Source: Pseudomonas putida
Lineage (GTDB): Bacteria > Pseudomonadota > Gammaproteobacteria > Pseudomonadales > Pseudomonadaceae
Length of the DNA: 64,000 nucleotides
Reading direction: 5' to 3'
Assembly: GCF_004357765.1 (NCBI RefSeq)
Contig: NZ_SMTE01000005.1
Coordinates: 62,001 to 126,000, forward strand
The translations under genes and the position numbers were made by a program. Under the pieces are notes generated by a model that did no database searches, was not told the DNA's origin, and saw nothing but the letters and a program-made list of their open reading frames with translations. Within the stretch, counting starts at the first letter, position 1. Each line of letters opens with the position of its first letter. This document shows positions 33,227 through 40,827 of this stretch, piece after piece.

Positions 33227-33302
33227 AATATAAGGCATTACCTTATTGCTTACAAGCCATTGCCTAATCACCGCCGTGATAGGCCTAATTAGGCAATGCT
33301 TA
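33227..33302. promoter_or_regulatory. Operator region with pR and repressor-maintenance promoter
   Basis: On the minus strand the cro promoter reads TTGTAA (33250-33255), 17 bases, TATATT (33227-33232). Three related operators lie here: TAAGGCATTACCTTA (33231-33245) inside pR, AAGCCATTGCCTAA (33254-33267) over its -35, and TTAGGCAATGCTTA (33289-33302) across the start codon of the repressor gene. This is the three-operator plan of lambda OR. The repressor gene has no ribosome site, so its maintenance transcript is probably leaderless. Confidence 0.85.
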
Positions 33303-34138
33303 CCGGACCAGAACTAGGCGCAGCCATTGAAGCCGCGCGGATCGCCAAGGGCGTATCGAAAAAGAAAATCGCAGACGACTTCCAGGTGAAGCCTCCGTCG
33401 GTACAGGGCTGGGTGAAAAACGGCCGGATCGACAAATCCAAGCTGATGGATGTGATTGCCTACTTCGCTGATGTGGTTGGCCCCGAGCACTGGGGGCTCC
33501 GTCCTGGCTTTTCTTATGAGAGCCTTCCGGACGTCATGCCAGAACCCGTCGAGGATTCGGAGCCAACCTCAGCTGCGGACATGGTTCGCAACATGCTGGC
33601 CAAGCAAGGAAAGAACCTCTCTGACGCAGCTCGCGCTCAGTTGATGGCAGCCGCCGAAGCGTCCGATGAGGGGAATGTGATTACCGTCGATTTCTCCCGA
33701 CCAGGTCTAGTCGGTGATGAAGTTCGGATTGCCCACTACGACGTGCGTGGCGCCATGGGCGGCGGCCAGACCCCGCATGACTACCCGGAGATGTTGAAGG
33801 ACATTCGCGTCAGTCCAAGCCATCTCCGTGAGCTGGGCGTTGAATTTGAAGAGCATTTCCACCTGAAAGTGGTCACGGGCTGGGGCCAGTCAATGGAGCC
33901 CACCATCAAGCACCGTGACCCGCTGATCGTGAACATCAACATCCGCGAGTTCGTGGGCGACGGAATCTATCTGTTCTTCTGGGATGACCACCTCTACATC
34001 AAGCGCCTGCAAGTGGCTGATGAGGACCATTTCGAGATGATCTCGGATAACACAAGACACAAGGATCGGCTGATCCGACGGGACATGACCTACATCCAGG
34101 CCCGGGTGCTGCTGGTGTGGAATGCTCACCTCGTATAA
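33296..34138 (+). CDS. cI: CI-like repressor with S24 self-cleavage domain
   Basis: A 280-residue repressor. The N-terminal helix-turn-helix is at about 5-45 (ELGAAIEAARIAKGVSKKKI, VKPPSVQGWVKNG). The C-terminal LexA/S24 domain has Ser199 (GWGQSMEPT) and Lys236 (LYIKRLQV), the catalytic dyad for RecA-stimulated autocleavage. The likely cleavage region is around RGAMGGG (151-157), although it is not a plain Ala-Gly. The start overlaps an operator and lacks a ribosome site. It should hold the lysogenic state and respond to DNA damage. Confidence 0.93.
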   Translation: MLTGPELGAAIEAARIAKGVSKKKIADDFQVKPPSVQGWVKNGRIDKSKLMDVIAYFADVVGPEHWGLRPGFSYESLPDVMPEPVEDSEPTSAADMVRNMLAKQGKNLSDAARAQLMAAAEASDEGNVITVDFSRPGLVGDEVRIAHYDVRGAMGGGQTPHDYPEMLKDIRVSPSHLRELGVEFEEHFHLKVVTGWGQSMEPTIKHRDPLIVNINIREFVGDGIYLFFWDDHLYIKRLQVADEDHFEMISDNTRHKDRLIRRDMTYIQARVLLVWNAHLV

Positions 34139-34194
34139 CTAACTAATCCAACCATATAAAATTAAAAATACCAACACTGCACAGGGAAGTTACC

Positions 34195-35709
34195 ATGTTT
34201 CAAAGCGAAATTAGAGAAAGCGAAATCGCAGAGCTTTTAGAAAAAGTTCAAAAAAGAAACTATCACAAGTACCTCTACAAAATAATTGTTGAAAAAGCAA
34301 GAGGCTATGAAAACACTGTACTCACTTTCGACTTCCCAGTTACAGCACTGATCGGTCCGAATGGCGGCGGAAAGAGCACTCTACTCGGTGCCGCTGCACT
34401 TGCTTACAAGAACATCAAGCCATCACTTTTCTTTTCCAAAAGCGGCCGATTTGATGAAAGCATGCAAAACTGGAAATTTGAGTATGAGGTTATAGATCGT
34501 GATGAAAAGCAACAGGATTCCGTAAAGCGGACTGCAACATTCACTAACTTGCGCTGGAGTCGAGAGGCCTTGAACAGGGCAACTAGAGTCTTCGGCGTTT
34601 CGAGAACAGTTCCTGCAACGGAGAGACCTGACCTCGCTCGCTGCATGTCCCGGAAATTCGATGTACAGCCGTCTGCCATCACCAGCATCCCCCAGTCAGC
34701 TGCCGCTGCTGTGGCAACGATACTGGACAAAGATGTGAGCGAATTCAACTTCCTAAAGGTTGACGCCAAGGGTAAGGTCACATTGCTTGCTGGGCAAACA
34801 CCGAGTGGGGATAAGTATTCCGAGTTTCATTTCGGCGCAGGAGAATCCAGTATTATTCGGATGGTCGTTGCTCTCGAAACCATGGCAGAGCAATCCTTGG
34901 TCCTGATCGAAGAAATCGAAAATGGCTTGCACCCTTTGGCGACAATCCGACTAGTAGAATATCTGATTGACCTTGCGAAGCGTCGAAAAATTCAAGTCAT
35001 TTTCACAAGTCATTCAAATGATGCACTGCGACCGCTTCCAGATAAAGCTATTTGGGCCGCCATTCGTGGGAAAGTTTATCAAGGCAAACTTGATATCGCC
35101 TCTCTTCGCGCCATAAGTGGCGTTGTGGATTCCCGTCTAGCAATCTTCTGCGAAGACCGCTTTGCAAAGCTATGGATCGAAGAGATTCTTCGAAACGTAG
35201 ACGGCATCGCCTTGGATGCGATTGGAATTCATCCCATGGAGGGAGATGGGACTGCGCAAAGGGTTCACCTAGACCACATCATAAACCCGGCAACACAGCA
35301 GAAATCCATATGCATCGTCGATGGAGACTCAAAATATAAAGAAGATTATCAGAAGCTGATTTTTAAGCTTCCAGGTGATTCCCCTGAGCGCCATATTTTC
35401 AACAGGGTACTGGGGCGAATTGAAGAGTTCTCGGGTGAGCTTGCAGTAGCGTTGCTGAAACCATACGAGAAATCTGGATTAGTAGAAGAAGTTACTCGCA
35501 GTGTCGCAAACACTAACCGAGACAAGCACACTATTTACTCGCAAATCGGAAAGCGGCTCGGCCTTATCCCTGAGAACCGCGTTAAAGAAGCTTTCATCAG
35601 TATCTGGGCGCGGGCTTATCCCGAAGAGCTTCAAGCTTTGGTAGATGGGTTTAGCAGCTTACTCCCTCTGGAGAGCAATGAGGTTACGCTAGGCACCGCA
35701 AGTGCCTAA
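34195..35709 (+). CDS. OLD-family ATPase/TOPRIM nuclease in the rex position
   Basis: A 504-residue protein. Walker A GPNGGGKST (54-62), ABC-type signature FGAGESS (213-219), Walker B LVLIEEIENG (235-244) and a TSH switch (271-273) define an ABC/RecF-like ATPase. The C-terminal third has TOPRIM-like acidic motifs: FCED (Glu320) and IVDGDSK (Asp376, Asp378). This is the OLD layout, a class of phage-exclusion and antiphage nucleases. It lies 56 bases after cI on the same strand, where lambda keeps rexAB, in clearly AT-richer DNA, so it is probably a superinfection-exclusion gene expressed in the lysogen. Confidence 0.85.
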   Translation: MFQSEIRESEIAELLEKVQKRNYHKYLYKIIVEKARGYENTVLTFDFPVTALIGPNGGGKSTLLGAAALAYKNIKPSLFFSKSGRFDESMQNWKFEYEVIDRDEKQQDSVKRTATFTNLRWSREALNRATRVFGVSRTVPATERPDLARCMSRKFDVQPSAITSIPQSAAAAVATILDKDVSEFNFLKVDAKGKVTLLAGQTPSGDKYSEFHFGAGESSIIRMVVALETMAEQSLVLIEEIENGLHPLATIRLVEYLIDLAKRRKIQVIFTSHSNDALRPLPDKAIWAAIRGKVYQGKLDIASLRAISGVVDSRLAIFCEDRFAKLWIEEILRNVDGIALDAIGIHPMEGDGTAQRVHLDHIINPATQQKSICIVDGDSKYKEDYQKLIFKLPGDSPERHIFNRVLGRIEEFSGELAVALLKPYEKSGLVEEVTRSVANTNRDKHTIYSQIGKRLGLIPENRVKEAFISIWARAYPEELQALVDGFSSLLPLESNEVTLGTASA

Positions 35710-35719
35710 TTGACTGCTG

Positions 35720-35755
35720 AATGCCTGCGAGCCCCCCCTACTGCTCGCAGGCATT
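35720..35755 (+). terminator. Long perfect hairpin after the OLD gene
   Basis: AATGCCTGCGAGC (35720-35732) and its exact complement at 35743-35755 make a 13-base stem with a ten-base loop. It follows the OLD stop codon by ten bases. No long U-run follows on the plus strand. It probably ends or stabilises the cI-OLD transcript and meets the convergent gene from the right. Confidence 0.7.
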
Positions 35756-35795
35756 TGGGCCGCGCTCAACTTCAGTTCGCCCTACCTTTCGCCCA

Positions 35796-36122
35796 TCAGA
35801 ACGGCGCCTCCTCCTCCAGCTTCTCCTCCTCCCAATCCTTCTCCACGATCAGATCGTCACGTTCGTCGACGCTCTGCGGCTCCCAGCGAATTGTCACACT
35901 CTCGTCGTCGTTGAACGTCAGGTCCAGCTCTGGCGTTTCGGCCAACAGGCCCATCACCTCCTCCCACTCCATGTCTCCATCCGTGTCCAGACGATGGATC
36001 GTCACCCATCGCTGAGCCTGGGCGATCGGGTGATTGATCATCGACGAGACTCTCAGGCCCAGGCGTTCCAGGCCGGTCATCTCTTGGCGCGCTTGCGGGG
36101 TCGACTTCTTATGCTTGGCCAT
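35796..36122 (-). CDS. Small acidic protein convergent with the OLD gene
   Basis: A 108-residue protein. The N-terminus is basic (MAKHKKSTPQARQEMTGLERLGLRV) and the C-terminal half very acidic (about 75-108). The ATG at 36122 has a strong ribosome site (GGAGGAAGGT). It is transcribed away from the second operator cluster, whose first site (36156) sits upstream, so it is probably repressor-controlled. No family is recognised. A role as an early regulator or inhibitor is possible. Confidence 0.65.
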   Translation of the reverse strand: MAKHKKSTPQARQEMTGLERLGLRVSSMINHPIAQAQRWVTIHRLDTDGDMEWEEVMGLLAETPELDLTFNDDESVTIRWEPQSVDERDDLIVEKDWEEEKLEEEAPF

Positions 36123-36153
36123 ACCTTCCTCCGTTAACTGTACATCCATCCAG

Positions 36154-36267
36154 TATTAGGCAGAGCTTACCCGAGCCATCGAACGATGCAAGCCCGGATA
36201 GCGGATTAGGCACATATGAAAAAGTTAGGCATTACCTATTTACAAGAATTAGGCATTGGCTTATCGT
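36154..36267. promoter_or_regulatory. Second operator cluster (OL-like) with divergent promoters
   Basis: Sites matching the operators beside cI recur here: TTAGGCAGAGCTTA (36156-36169), a half-site ATTAGGCA (36205-36212), TTAGGCATTACCTA (36225-36238) and TTAGGCATTGGCTTA (36249-36263). A possible plus-strand promoter is TTACAA (36240-36245) with TATCGT (36262-36267) 16 bases away, overlapping two operators. This corresponds to lambda OL/pL and would place the whole 36.5-50 kb operon under repressor control. Confidence 0.75.
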
Positions 36268-36317
36268 TGAATCCATCGAGGCGCTACACAGCCCCTCGGG
36301 AGGCCCTCAAGGCTCAC

Positions 36318-36362
36318 CGCTCTTTAACAACCAAGACCGCCGAGCCTGCAGGCATAGCAGGC
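36318..36362 (+). promoter_or_regulatory. nut: nut-like antitermination site: boxA plus hairpin
   Basis: CGCTCTTTAACAA (36318-36330) matches the boxA used by ribosomal RNA and lambda N antitermination. Fourteen bases later GCCTGC and GCAGGC (36344-36349, 36357-36362) form a small hairpin with a seven-base loop in the boxB place. The site lies in the untranslated leader between the OL-like promoter and the first early gene. No N-like protein is evident. The leader from 36363 to 36548 holds a further small inverted repeat (36503-36525) and no gene. Confidence 0.75.
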
Positions 36363-36548
36363 CACCATCCCCGCAGGGCTCTGGTGCGATCAGGTGTGCC
36401 GCAATAGAGCGGCATCCAAGCGGCGCGCATGCCTCGACAGATGCAGGAAGCGCGATACCGGGTGAGCGACCGGGGCCTGAGAGAGAACAGAACGATTTAC
36501 TGATGCCGGTTCACTGAGCCGGCATTGGAAATCAACTGGAGAAAGCGC

Positions 36549-37013
36549 ATGAAAATCGTAGATGCCGTAACCAGCGTTGAGCTGAGTTGGTACAACCGCC
36601 GCTGGAACATGAGGCTTCGCGGCGACCAGAAGGTCCGCGACGAGATTCAGGACGGCCTGGTCTATGACCGCTTCGGATCGCTGTACCTGGCCCAGAGCGA
36701 AGGACTTGTCGATTACTGCTCTGCTGGCAGCGGCGGTGCTTGCGGCGGCAAGTTCAAGATGCGCGACGGCAGCATCGAGGAAGTAACCGGCGCCTGGAGC
36801 AGCAATCCAGGCCACGTGCTCAAGGCCTCTGGCATTGACACAGTTTCGACCAGCTTCAACGGCTTGGTCATCTCAATATCGCTTGAGGCACTTCGCGAGC
36901 TTGCCCACCGCTTCAACTTCGTGATCGACGAGACCACCGATGCCTATCGGTACAACATCTCGCCGGTTCCGCAGGCGGAGAAGATCACGCTGGAACGGCG
37001 TTACTTCAACTGA
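36549..37013 (+). CDS. First early-left gene, unknown function (154 aa)
   Basis: A 154-residue protein starting at 36549 (GGAG seven bases upstream). It has a Gly/Cys-rich middle (YCSAGSGGACGGKFKMRDG) and a C-terminal helical region (SLEALRELAHRFNFVID). As the first gene after the nut-like site it would be made earliest after induction, which suits a host-takeover or anti-host-defence protein, but this is inference. Confidence 0.68.
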   Translation: MKIVDAVTSVELSWYNRRWNMRLRGDQKVRDEIQDGLVYDRFGSLYLAQSEGLVDYCSAGSGGACGGKFKMRDGSIEEVTGAWSSNPGHVLKASGIDTVSTSFNGLVISISLEALRELAHRFNFVIDETTDAYRYNISPVPQAEKITLERRYFN

Positions 37014-37078
37014 GCAGACGGTTCCCCGGTGCGCCTCAAGCGGTGCGCATCAGGGGGAATCCACTGGAGGAACACAGC

Positions 37079-37213
37079 ATGAACCGCAATCAATTCCGAA
37101 AAGCTCGCGTCGCCGTGAAGTCCGACCGCATCAACAACACCTGCAACTGTCTCGTCCCCGGTTACGAGAAGGCGCTGATTCTTGAGCTTATGCACCGCGA
37201 CCGCGCTGCCTGA
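37079..37213 (+). CDS. Small basic protein (44 aa)
   Basis: A 44-residue protein with an excellent ribosome site (GGAGG, eight bases before ATG). It reads MNRNQFRKARVAVKSDRIN and then has two cysteines (TCNCLVPGYEKALILEL). It lies in the early-left operon, 65 bases after the previous gene. Function unknown. Confidence 0.6.
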   Translation: MNRNQFRKARVAVKSDRINNTCNCLVPGYEKALILELMHRDRAA

Positions 37214-37215
37214 TT

Positions 37216-37494
37216 TCACTGGCTGGCCTTGGCGACAGGGCCAGACGGGAAATCAACATGTGAAAAGGAAACCTGATCCCAAAGCCCCATGATCACAAAG
37301 GCAAACACGGCGATGCCAACACAAGATACCCAGTTCCTTTCAGTTGTTTCTCTGCGCCAGTTCCCCTTCGGCATTCGGCCGAATGTGGCTAGTTTCACGA
37401 CTGGCCAGCCCAACCAATAGAAAATGAACCAAAAGACGACCTCCAAGAACAGGTTCCACAACGCCCTTCCCAAGAAAGCGAGAACCTCAGTCAT
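37216..37494 (-). CDS. Small inner-membrane protein on the opposite strand
   Basis: A 92-residue protein with two hydrophobic segments (about 10-38, with many Trp and Phe residues, and 58-74). GAGG precedes the ATG. It is transcribed against the early-left operon and so is likely expressed on its own in the lysogen, like a moron. Its stop is two bases from the stop of the small basic protein. Function unknown. Confidence 0.65.
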   Translation of the reverse strand: MTEVLAFLGRALWNLFLEVVFWFIFYWLGWPVVKLATFGRMPKGNWRRETTERNWVSCVGIAVFAFVIMGLWDQVSFSHVDFPSGPVAKASQ

Positions 37495-37938
37495 ACCAGT
37501 ATCCTCAATGTGACTCGCTTGGACAGTGTAGGTGGTGGATCAGCCTGCAAGTTGAGCCAACACCGCCGAACGCCATTCCCCATCAATCGGAGGAAAACAG
37601 TTCACAGTGTGCTCTGCAGTGTTGATGAATGCGGAGGCTAATGCGCTGAAGAGCCGATAGATACTGATGCCACGGCCTGATGCCCTGCTTCCGGTCGCAG
37701 GGTAGATCGGAGTGTGAACTGAATCCTGCCGCCAAGCAGCACAGCTTCTATCCAGCGAGATCGGGAGGAACGAACACCGGTCGATGCAGAGATTGGCTCC
37801 TGCCAGTTCACACCCCGATACACCCCGCCCCCTTCCCTTCAAATTCGACCGCATCGGCAGGCGCCAGGCCACCTTTCACGGTGGGTTTGGTCACCTTCGC
37901 CTGGCGCCTGGCCAATGCGGTTGTCGAGGATCGCCAAA
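37495..37938. other. 444-base gap without a supported gene
   Basis: No frame here has both a ribosome site and protein-like composition. A minus-strand frame (37540-37872) and plus-strand frames lack such support. The region contains an inverted repeat AGGCGCCAGGC (37859-37869) with its complement at 37899-37909, 30 bases apart, shortly before the next gene. The stretch probably holds the promoter of the minus-strand membrane protein gene. Confidence 0.55.
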
Positions 37939-38217
37939 ATGCACAATTGCACCGATACCCAAGCCGTGTGCCGGGGCTGCGGCCTCAAGTTGCGCGGCTC
38001 GCCTTCTTGGAAAGGCGGCATGGCCTATCACCCTGAGCCGCGCGGCGAGGTTCACCGCTGCCATTACGGCGGCTGGGTCTGCTCGCGGCGCTGTGACATC
38101 AAGGCCTGCGTCGAGCTGGAAGGAACCATGCCCGGATGTGGCGGGGTAAACAGCTTCGAGCGACTCTCCCCCTATGCCAAAGAGAGCATCAATCGCCATT
38201 GGCCGGAGGCTGCATGA
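37939..38217 (+). CDS. Cys/His-rich phage protein (92 aa)
   Basis: A 92-residue protein with paired metal ligands: NCTDTQAVCRGCG at the start, HRCHYGGWVCSRRCD in the middle, and ACVELEGTMPGCG. These suit two zinc sites. GAGGA precedes the ATG at 37939. It is coupled to the next gene (ATGA). Function unknown. Confidence 0.7.
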   Translation: MHNCTDTQAVCRGCGLKLRGSPSWKGGMAYHPEPRGEVHRCHYGGWVCSRRCDIKACVELEGTMPGCGGVNSFERLSPYAKESINRHWPEAA

Positions 38218-38498
38218 GTGGCTGGCAGCCGATTGCATCGGCGCCGCGCGACGGCACTGAGGTGCTGCTTGCATCCATTGGCCAGACATTCGACGGCGTG
38301 CCGATCCCGGATCGAGTAACGCTGGGGCATTACACCGTAGGCGACGAGCTCCTGAAGCACGTAGGCGACTGCGGCGGTGTTTGCCGCTGCCCTGAATACG
38401 AAGACATCGAACCCTTCTGGATGTCGTGGGATGGCGGATTCACCGATGAAAACCCGCCTACCCACTGGATGCCACTTCCAGCACCACCCACCGAGTAA
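38214..38498 (+). CDS. DUF551 family phage protein
   Basis: A 94-residue protein with the DUF551 frame: a start MSGWQPIASAPRDGTEVLL and an end with THWMPLPAPP. The family is very common in phages and has no proven function. Its start overlaps the upstream stop by four bases. Confidence 0.85.
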   Translation: MSGWQPIASAPRDGTEVLLASIGQTFDGVPIPDRVTLGHYTVGDELLKHVGDCGGVCRCPEYEDIEPFWMSWDGGFTDENPPTHWMPLPAPPTE

Positions 38499-38518
38499 CC
38501 CACCACCTGGAGGCGATC

Positions 38519-38773
38519 ATGGCTCACGAGCATGAGCTTTACGCAGACAGCGCACAGGGCCGCGAGCTTGATCGCCGAATCTCCGGTGATCACGACGTCC
38601 ACTGGGCCGCAGACATAACCCCCGAGCAGGCGGCTGCGAACAACCAAGCCTGGCTTGCGATCATCCGCCAGCAAGAAGAACACCGAAAAGCTACCAGCCG
38701 CCGGGTGATTGCCGCGGCACTCGACAAGATGGAAGCCATGTGCGGCTCAGGCGCCGCTCGGAGGACAGCATGA
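38519..38773 (+). CDS. Small early protein (84 aa), function unknown
   Basis: An 84-residue helical, charged protein (ITPEQAAANNQAWLAIIRQQ) with GGAGG before the ATG. It starts a chain of four genes that overlap stop-to-start (ATGA), so they are translated together. Confidence 0.65.
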   Translation: MAHEHELYADSAQGRELDRRISGDHDVHWAADITPEQAAANNQAWLAIIRQQEEHRKATSRRVIAAALDKMEAMCGSGAARRTA

Positions 38774-39000
38774 ACAGGAGCACCCGCCAGGCGGTGATCG
38801 ATATCATCGACTCTCGCTTTACGGCCATCTGCGAGAACTTCAGCGACACGCTTCGAGGCGAGCTGGTCATGGCCATTGACCTGGCCGGCCTCACTGGCGC
38901 CATTGGTCTTGTCGAGCAGCGCACCTATACAGAGCGCCTGAATCGCATTATTGCCCGCGACCACGAACAGTGGATGGAGATGCACGGGAGGGTGGCATGA
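38770..39000 (+). CDS. Small early protein (76 aa), function unknown
   Basis: A 76-residue helical protein (TRQAVIDIIDSRFTAICENF). Its start overlaps the previous stop and its stop overlaps the next start. No motif or membrane segment is seen. Confidence 0.65.
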   Translation: MNRSTRQAVIDIIDSRFTAICENFSDTLRGELVMAIDLAGLTGAIGLVEQRTYTERLNRIIARDHEQWMEMHGRVA

Positions 39001-39191
39001 GCACAGCACCTGTGAAGTCCTTGATCGACGAGCAACTGGAGCAGATCGAGCGCACGTTTGCGGTGATCAGCTTCGGCATCCCGTTCAACGAGGCTGTCGG
39101 CCTGCCACGGGAAACGCCAGTGGCCAGCCTAAAGCGCAGTCTTGCCGTAACTATGAAGGGCCGGCGCATCGCCGTCCGCGTGCGGCCATGA
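38997..39191 (+). CDS. Small early protein (64 aa), function unknown
   Basis: A 64-residue soluble protein (STAPVKSLIDEQLEQIERTF) ending in a basic stretch (MKGRRIAVRVRP). Four-base overlaps on both sides support translation. No family recognised. Confidence 0.65.
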   Translation: MSTAPVKSLIDEQLEQIERTFAVISFGIPFNEAVGLPRETPVASLKRSLAVTMKGRRIAVRVRP

Positions 39192-39304
39192 CCAGCTACC
39201 AGCGAGCCCGACGCTTCGCCATGTGGCGCGGCAGATTCATCACCCTATTCCTCTGCACTGCGTGGGTGCTCGCCAGCGCTTACGCAGGCTGCATCACTTC
39301 CTGA
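39188..39304 (+). CDS. Tiny single-span membrane protein (38 aa)
   Basis: A 38-residue protein: a basic start (TSYQRARRFAMWRGR) followed by one hydrophobic helix (FITLFLCTAWVLASAYAG). The start overlaps the previous stop (ATGA). This N-in basic plus one-helix plan is common in phage small membrane proteins. Function unknown. Confidence 0.6.
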   Translation: MTSYQRARRFAMWRGRFITLFLCTAWVLASAYAGCITS

Positions 39305-39311
39305 GGCGCCC

Positions 39312-39458
39312 ATGAACACAACGCCCCGCCTGGCCGCCCAGCTCGACTGGATGACGGTCGGATCGTTCTCGCCTGAGCGGTACCAGGGCGAAGAGCGCAA
39401 AGAGTATGAAGACGAGGCCGCTCGCATTGAGCGGCAGTGGGACAACCAACCGAACTGA
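39312..39458 (+). CDS. Small acidic protein (48 aa)
   Basis: A 48-residue protein (NTTPRLAAQLDWMTVGSFSP, then many Glu and Arg) that begins seven bases after the membrane peptide and ends eight bases before the Sak4-like gene. GAGG lies upstream of the ATG. Function unknown. Confidence 0.55.
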   Translation: MNTTPRLAAQLDWMTVGSFSPERYQGEERKEYEDEAARIERQWDNQPN

Positions 39459-39466
39459 GGTGCCGC

Positions 39467-40099
39467 ATGGCAACCGTAACCCTGATCCTCGGCAAGTCCG
39501 GGGCTGGCAAGAGCGCTTCGTTGCGCAACTTCAAGCCTGATGACGTGGCCCTGGTCCAGGTCATCAAGAAGCCGCTTCCCTTCCCTGGTTCAAAAGCCTG
39601 GAAGTCGTACGTGACCGATAACTGGGTCAAGGTGATCGGCGCCTGCCGTCAGACCAGGCGCAAGGTGATCGTGATCGACGACTTCCAGTACATCCTGGCC
39701 AACGAGTTCATGCGCCGGAGCGAGGAGAAAGGGTTCGACAAGTTCACCGAGATCGGCCGGCACACCTGGAACATTTTCGAAGCACTGCTCAGCCTGCCCG
39801 ACGATGTTCGCGTGTACATCCTCAGCCACACCGAGGAGACGGACGCTGGCCAGATCAAGATGAAGACCATCGGCAAGATGCTGGACGAGAAGATCACGCT
39901 GGAGGGCATGGTCACCATCGTCCTTCGCGCAGTGGTCAGTGACGGCCAGCATCTGTTCAGTACTCGCAACAACGGTTCTGACACTACCAAGGCCCCAATG
40001 GGCATGTTCAACGAAGCGATGATCGACAACGACCTTGCCCTGGTCGATGCCGCGATCTGCGAGTACTACGACCTCACCAATACCAACCAGGCCGCATAG
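39467..40099 (+). CDS. Sak4-like RecA-fold ATPase (phage recombination)
   Basis: A 210-residue ATPase starting at 39467. Walker A is GKSGAGKS (residues 9-16) and Walker B is KVIVIDDF. SHTEETDAG follows as a sensor. It belongs to the AAA_24 group that includes Sak4, a single-strand annealing ATPase. The next gene is a DUF669 protein, the usual partner. Together they should replace Red-beta in this phage. Confidence 0.82.
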   Translation: MATVTLILGKSGAGKSASLRNFKPDDVALVQVIKKPLPFPGSKAWKSYVTDNWVKVIGACRQTRRKVIVIDDFQYILANEFMRRSEEKGFDKFTEIGRHTWNIFEALLSLPDDVRVYILSHTEETDAGQIKMKTIGKMLDEKITLEGMVTIVLRAVVSDGQHLFSTRNNGSDTTKAPMGMFNEAMIDNDLALVDAAICEYYDLTNTNQAA

Positions 40100-40110
40100 G
40101 AGCCTTCTGA

Positions 40111-40764
40111 ATGTTCAATCTGGACGCAAACGCCGCGCGCTCCGCGGACAACAAGTCAGCCTTCATCGACGAGGCGGGCAAGTTTATTGGCGAGTTCCTG
40201 CGAGCCGAATACATGGAGAAACAGGACACAGGCTCTACCGGTATCGGCTTCACCTTCAAGAGCCGCGACGGGGCCGAAGCCACCTTCTACCTCAACCTGA
40301 CATACCAGCACGGCACCAGGAATGAGGGCGGCTACGCCATGATGAACGCCATCATGGCCTGCCTGCAGTTGCGCACCGTCGGCGCACCACAGCAAACCCA
40401 GTTCGAGAAGTGGAACAGCGACACCAGGCAGCGTGAGCAGGTAACCGCCCCTGGCTTCCCCGAGCTCCTTAAGAAGCCAATCGGCCTGCTCATCCAGATG
40501 GAGATCGAGAAGAGCAGCCAGACCGGTATGCCGCGACCGATCATTTACGCGCCATTCAGCGCCGAATCGGAAAAGACGGCATCCGAGATCCTCGACCCGC
40601 GTTGCACTACCCCAGCGAAGCTGGAAAAGATGGTCCAGCAGTTGATGAAGAAGCCAGTGCATGACCGTCGACCGAAGTCAGCCCAGGTATCCAGCGGATA
40701 CGCCCAGCAAGACAACTACGACTACGGCGCACCGCCTGACTTCTCAGACGAAATCCCGTTCTGA
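40111..40764 (+). CDS. DUF669 family protein (SSB-like partner of Sak4)
   Basis: A 217-residue protein: MFNLDANAARSADNK and TGSTGIGFTFKS match DUF669, as does the beta-rich core. The C-terminus is disordered and acidic, ending PPDFSDEIPF, the same kind of tip by which bacterial SSB binds partners. It is likely the single-strand binding protein of the phage recombination unit. Confidence 0.85.
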   Translation: MFNLDANAARSADNKSAFIDEAGKFIGEFLRAEYMEKQDTGSTGIGFTFKSRDGAEATFYLNLTYQHGTRNEGGYAMMNAIMACLQLRTVGAPQQTQFEKWNSDTRQREQVTAPGFPELLKKPIGLLIQMEIEKSSQTGMPRPIIYAPFSAESEKTASEILDPRCTTPAKLEKMVQQLMKKPVHDRRPKSAQVSSGYAQQDNYDYGAPPDFSDEIPF

Positions 40765-40827
40765 TTGCTCATGAGCAGCAGTCCATCCCGCTGCTGCCAC
40801 CCCTTCCTCTTCCGCGATGGACCTCAT

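Noticed and set aside
34195-35709. Gabija-type two-gene system
   Set aside because: The ATPase/TOPRIM protein could resemble GajA, but no UvrD-like helicase gene follows. The next gene is a small acidic protein on the opposite strand.
36216-36407. Plus-strand frame of 63 codons in the early leader
   Set aside because: It begins within the operator cluster, runs through the boxA site, and lacks a ribosome site. I read this stretch as leader RNA.
37540-37872. Minus-strand frame of 110 codons
   Set aside because: No ribosome site, cysteine-rich and irregular translation, no coupling with neighbours.
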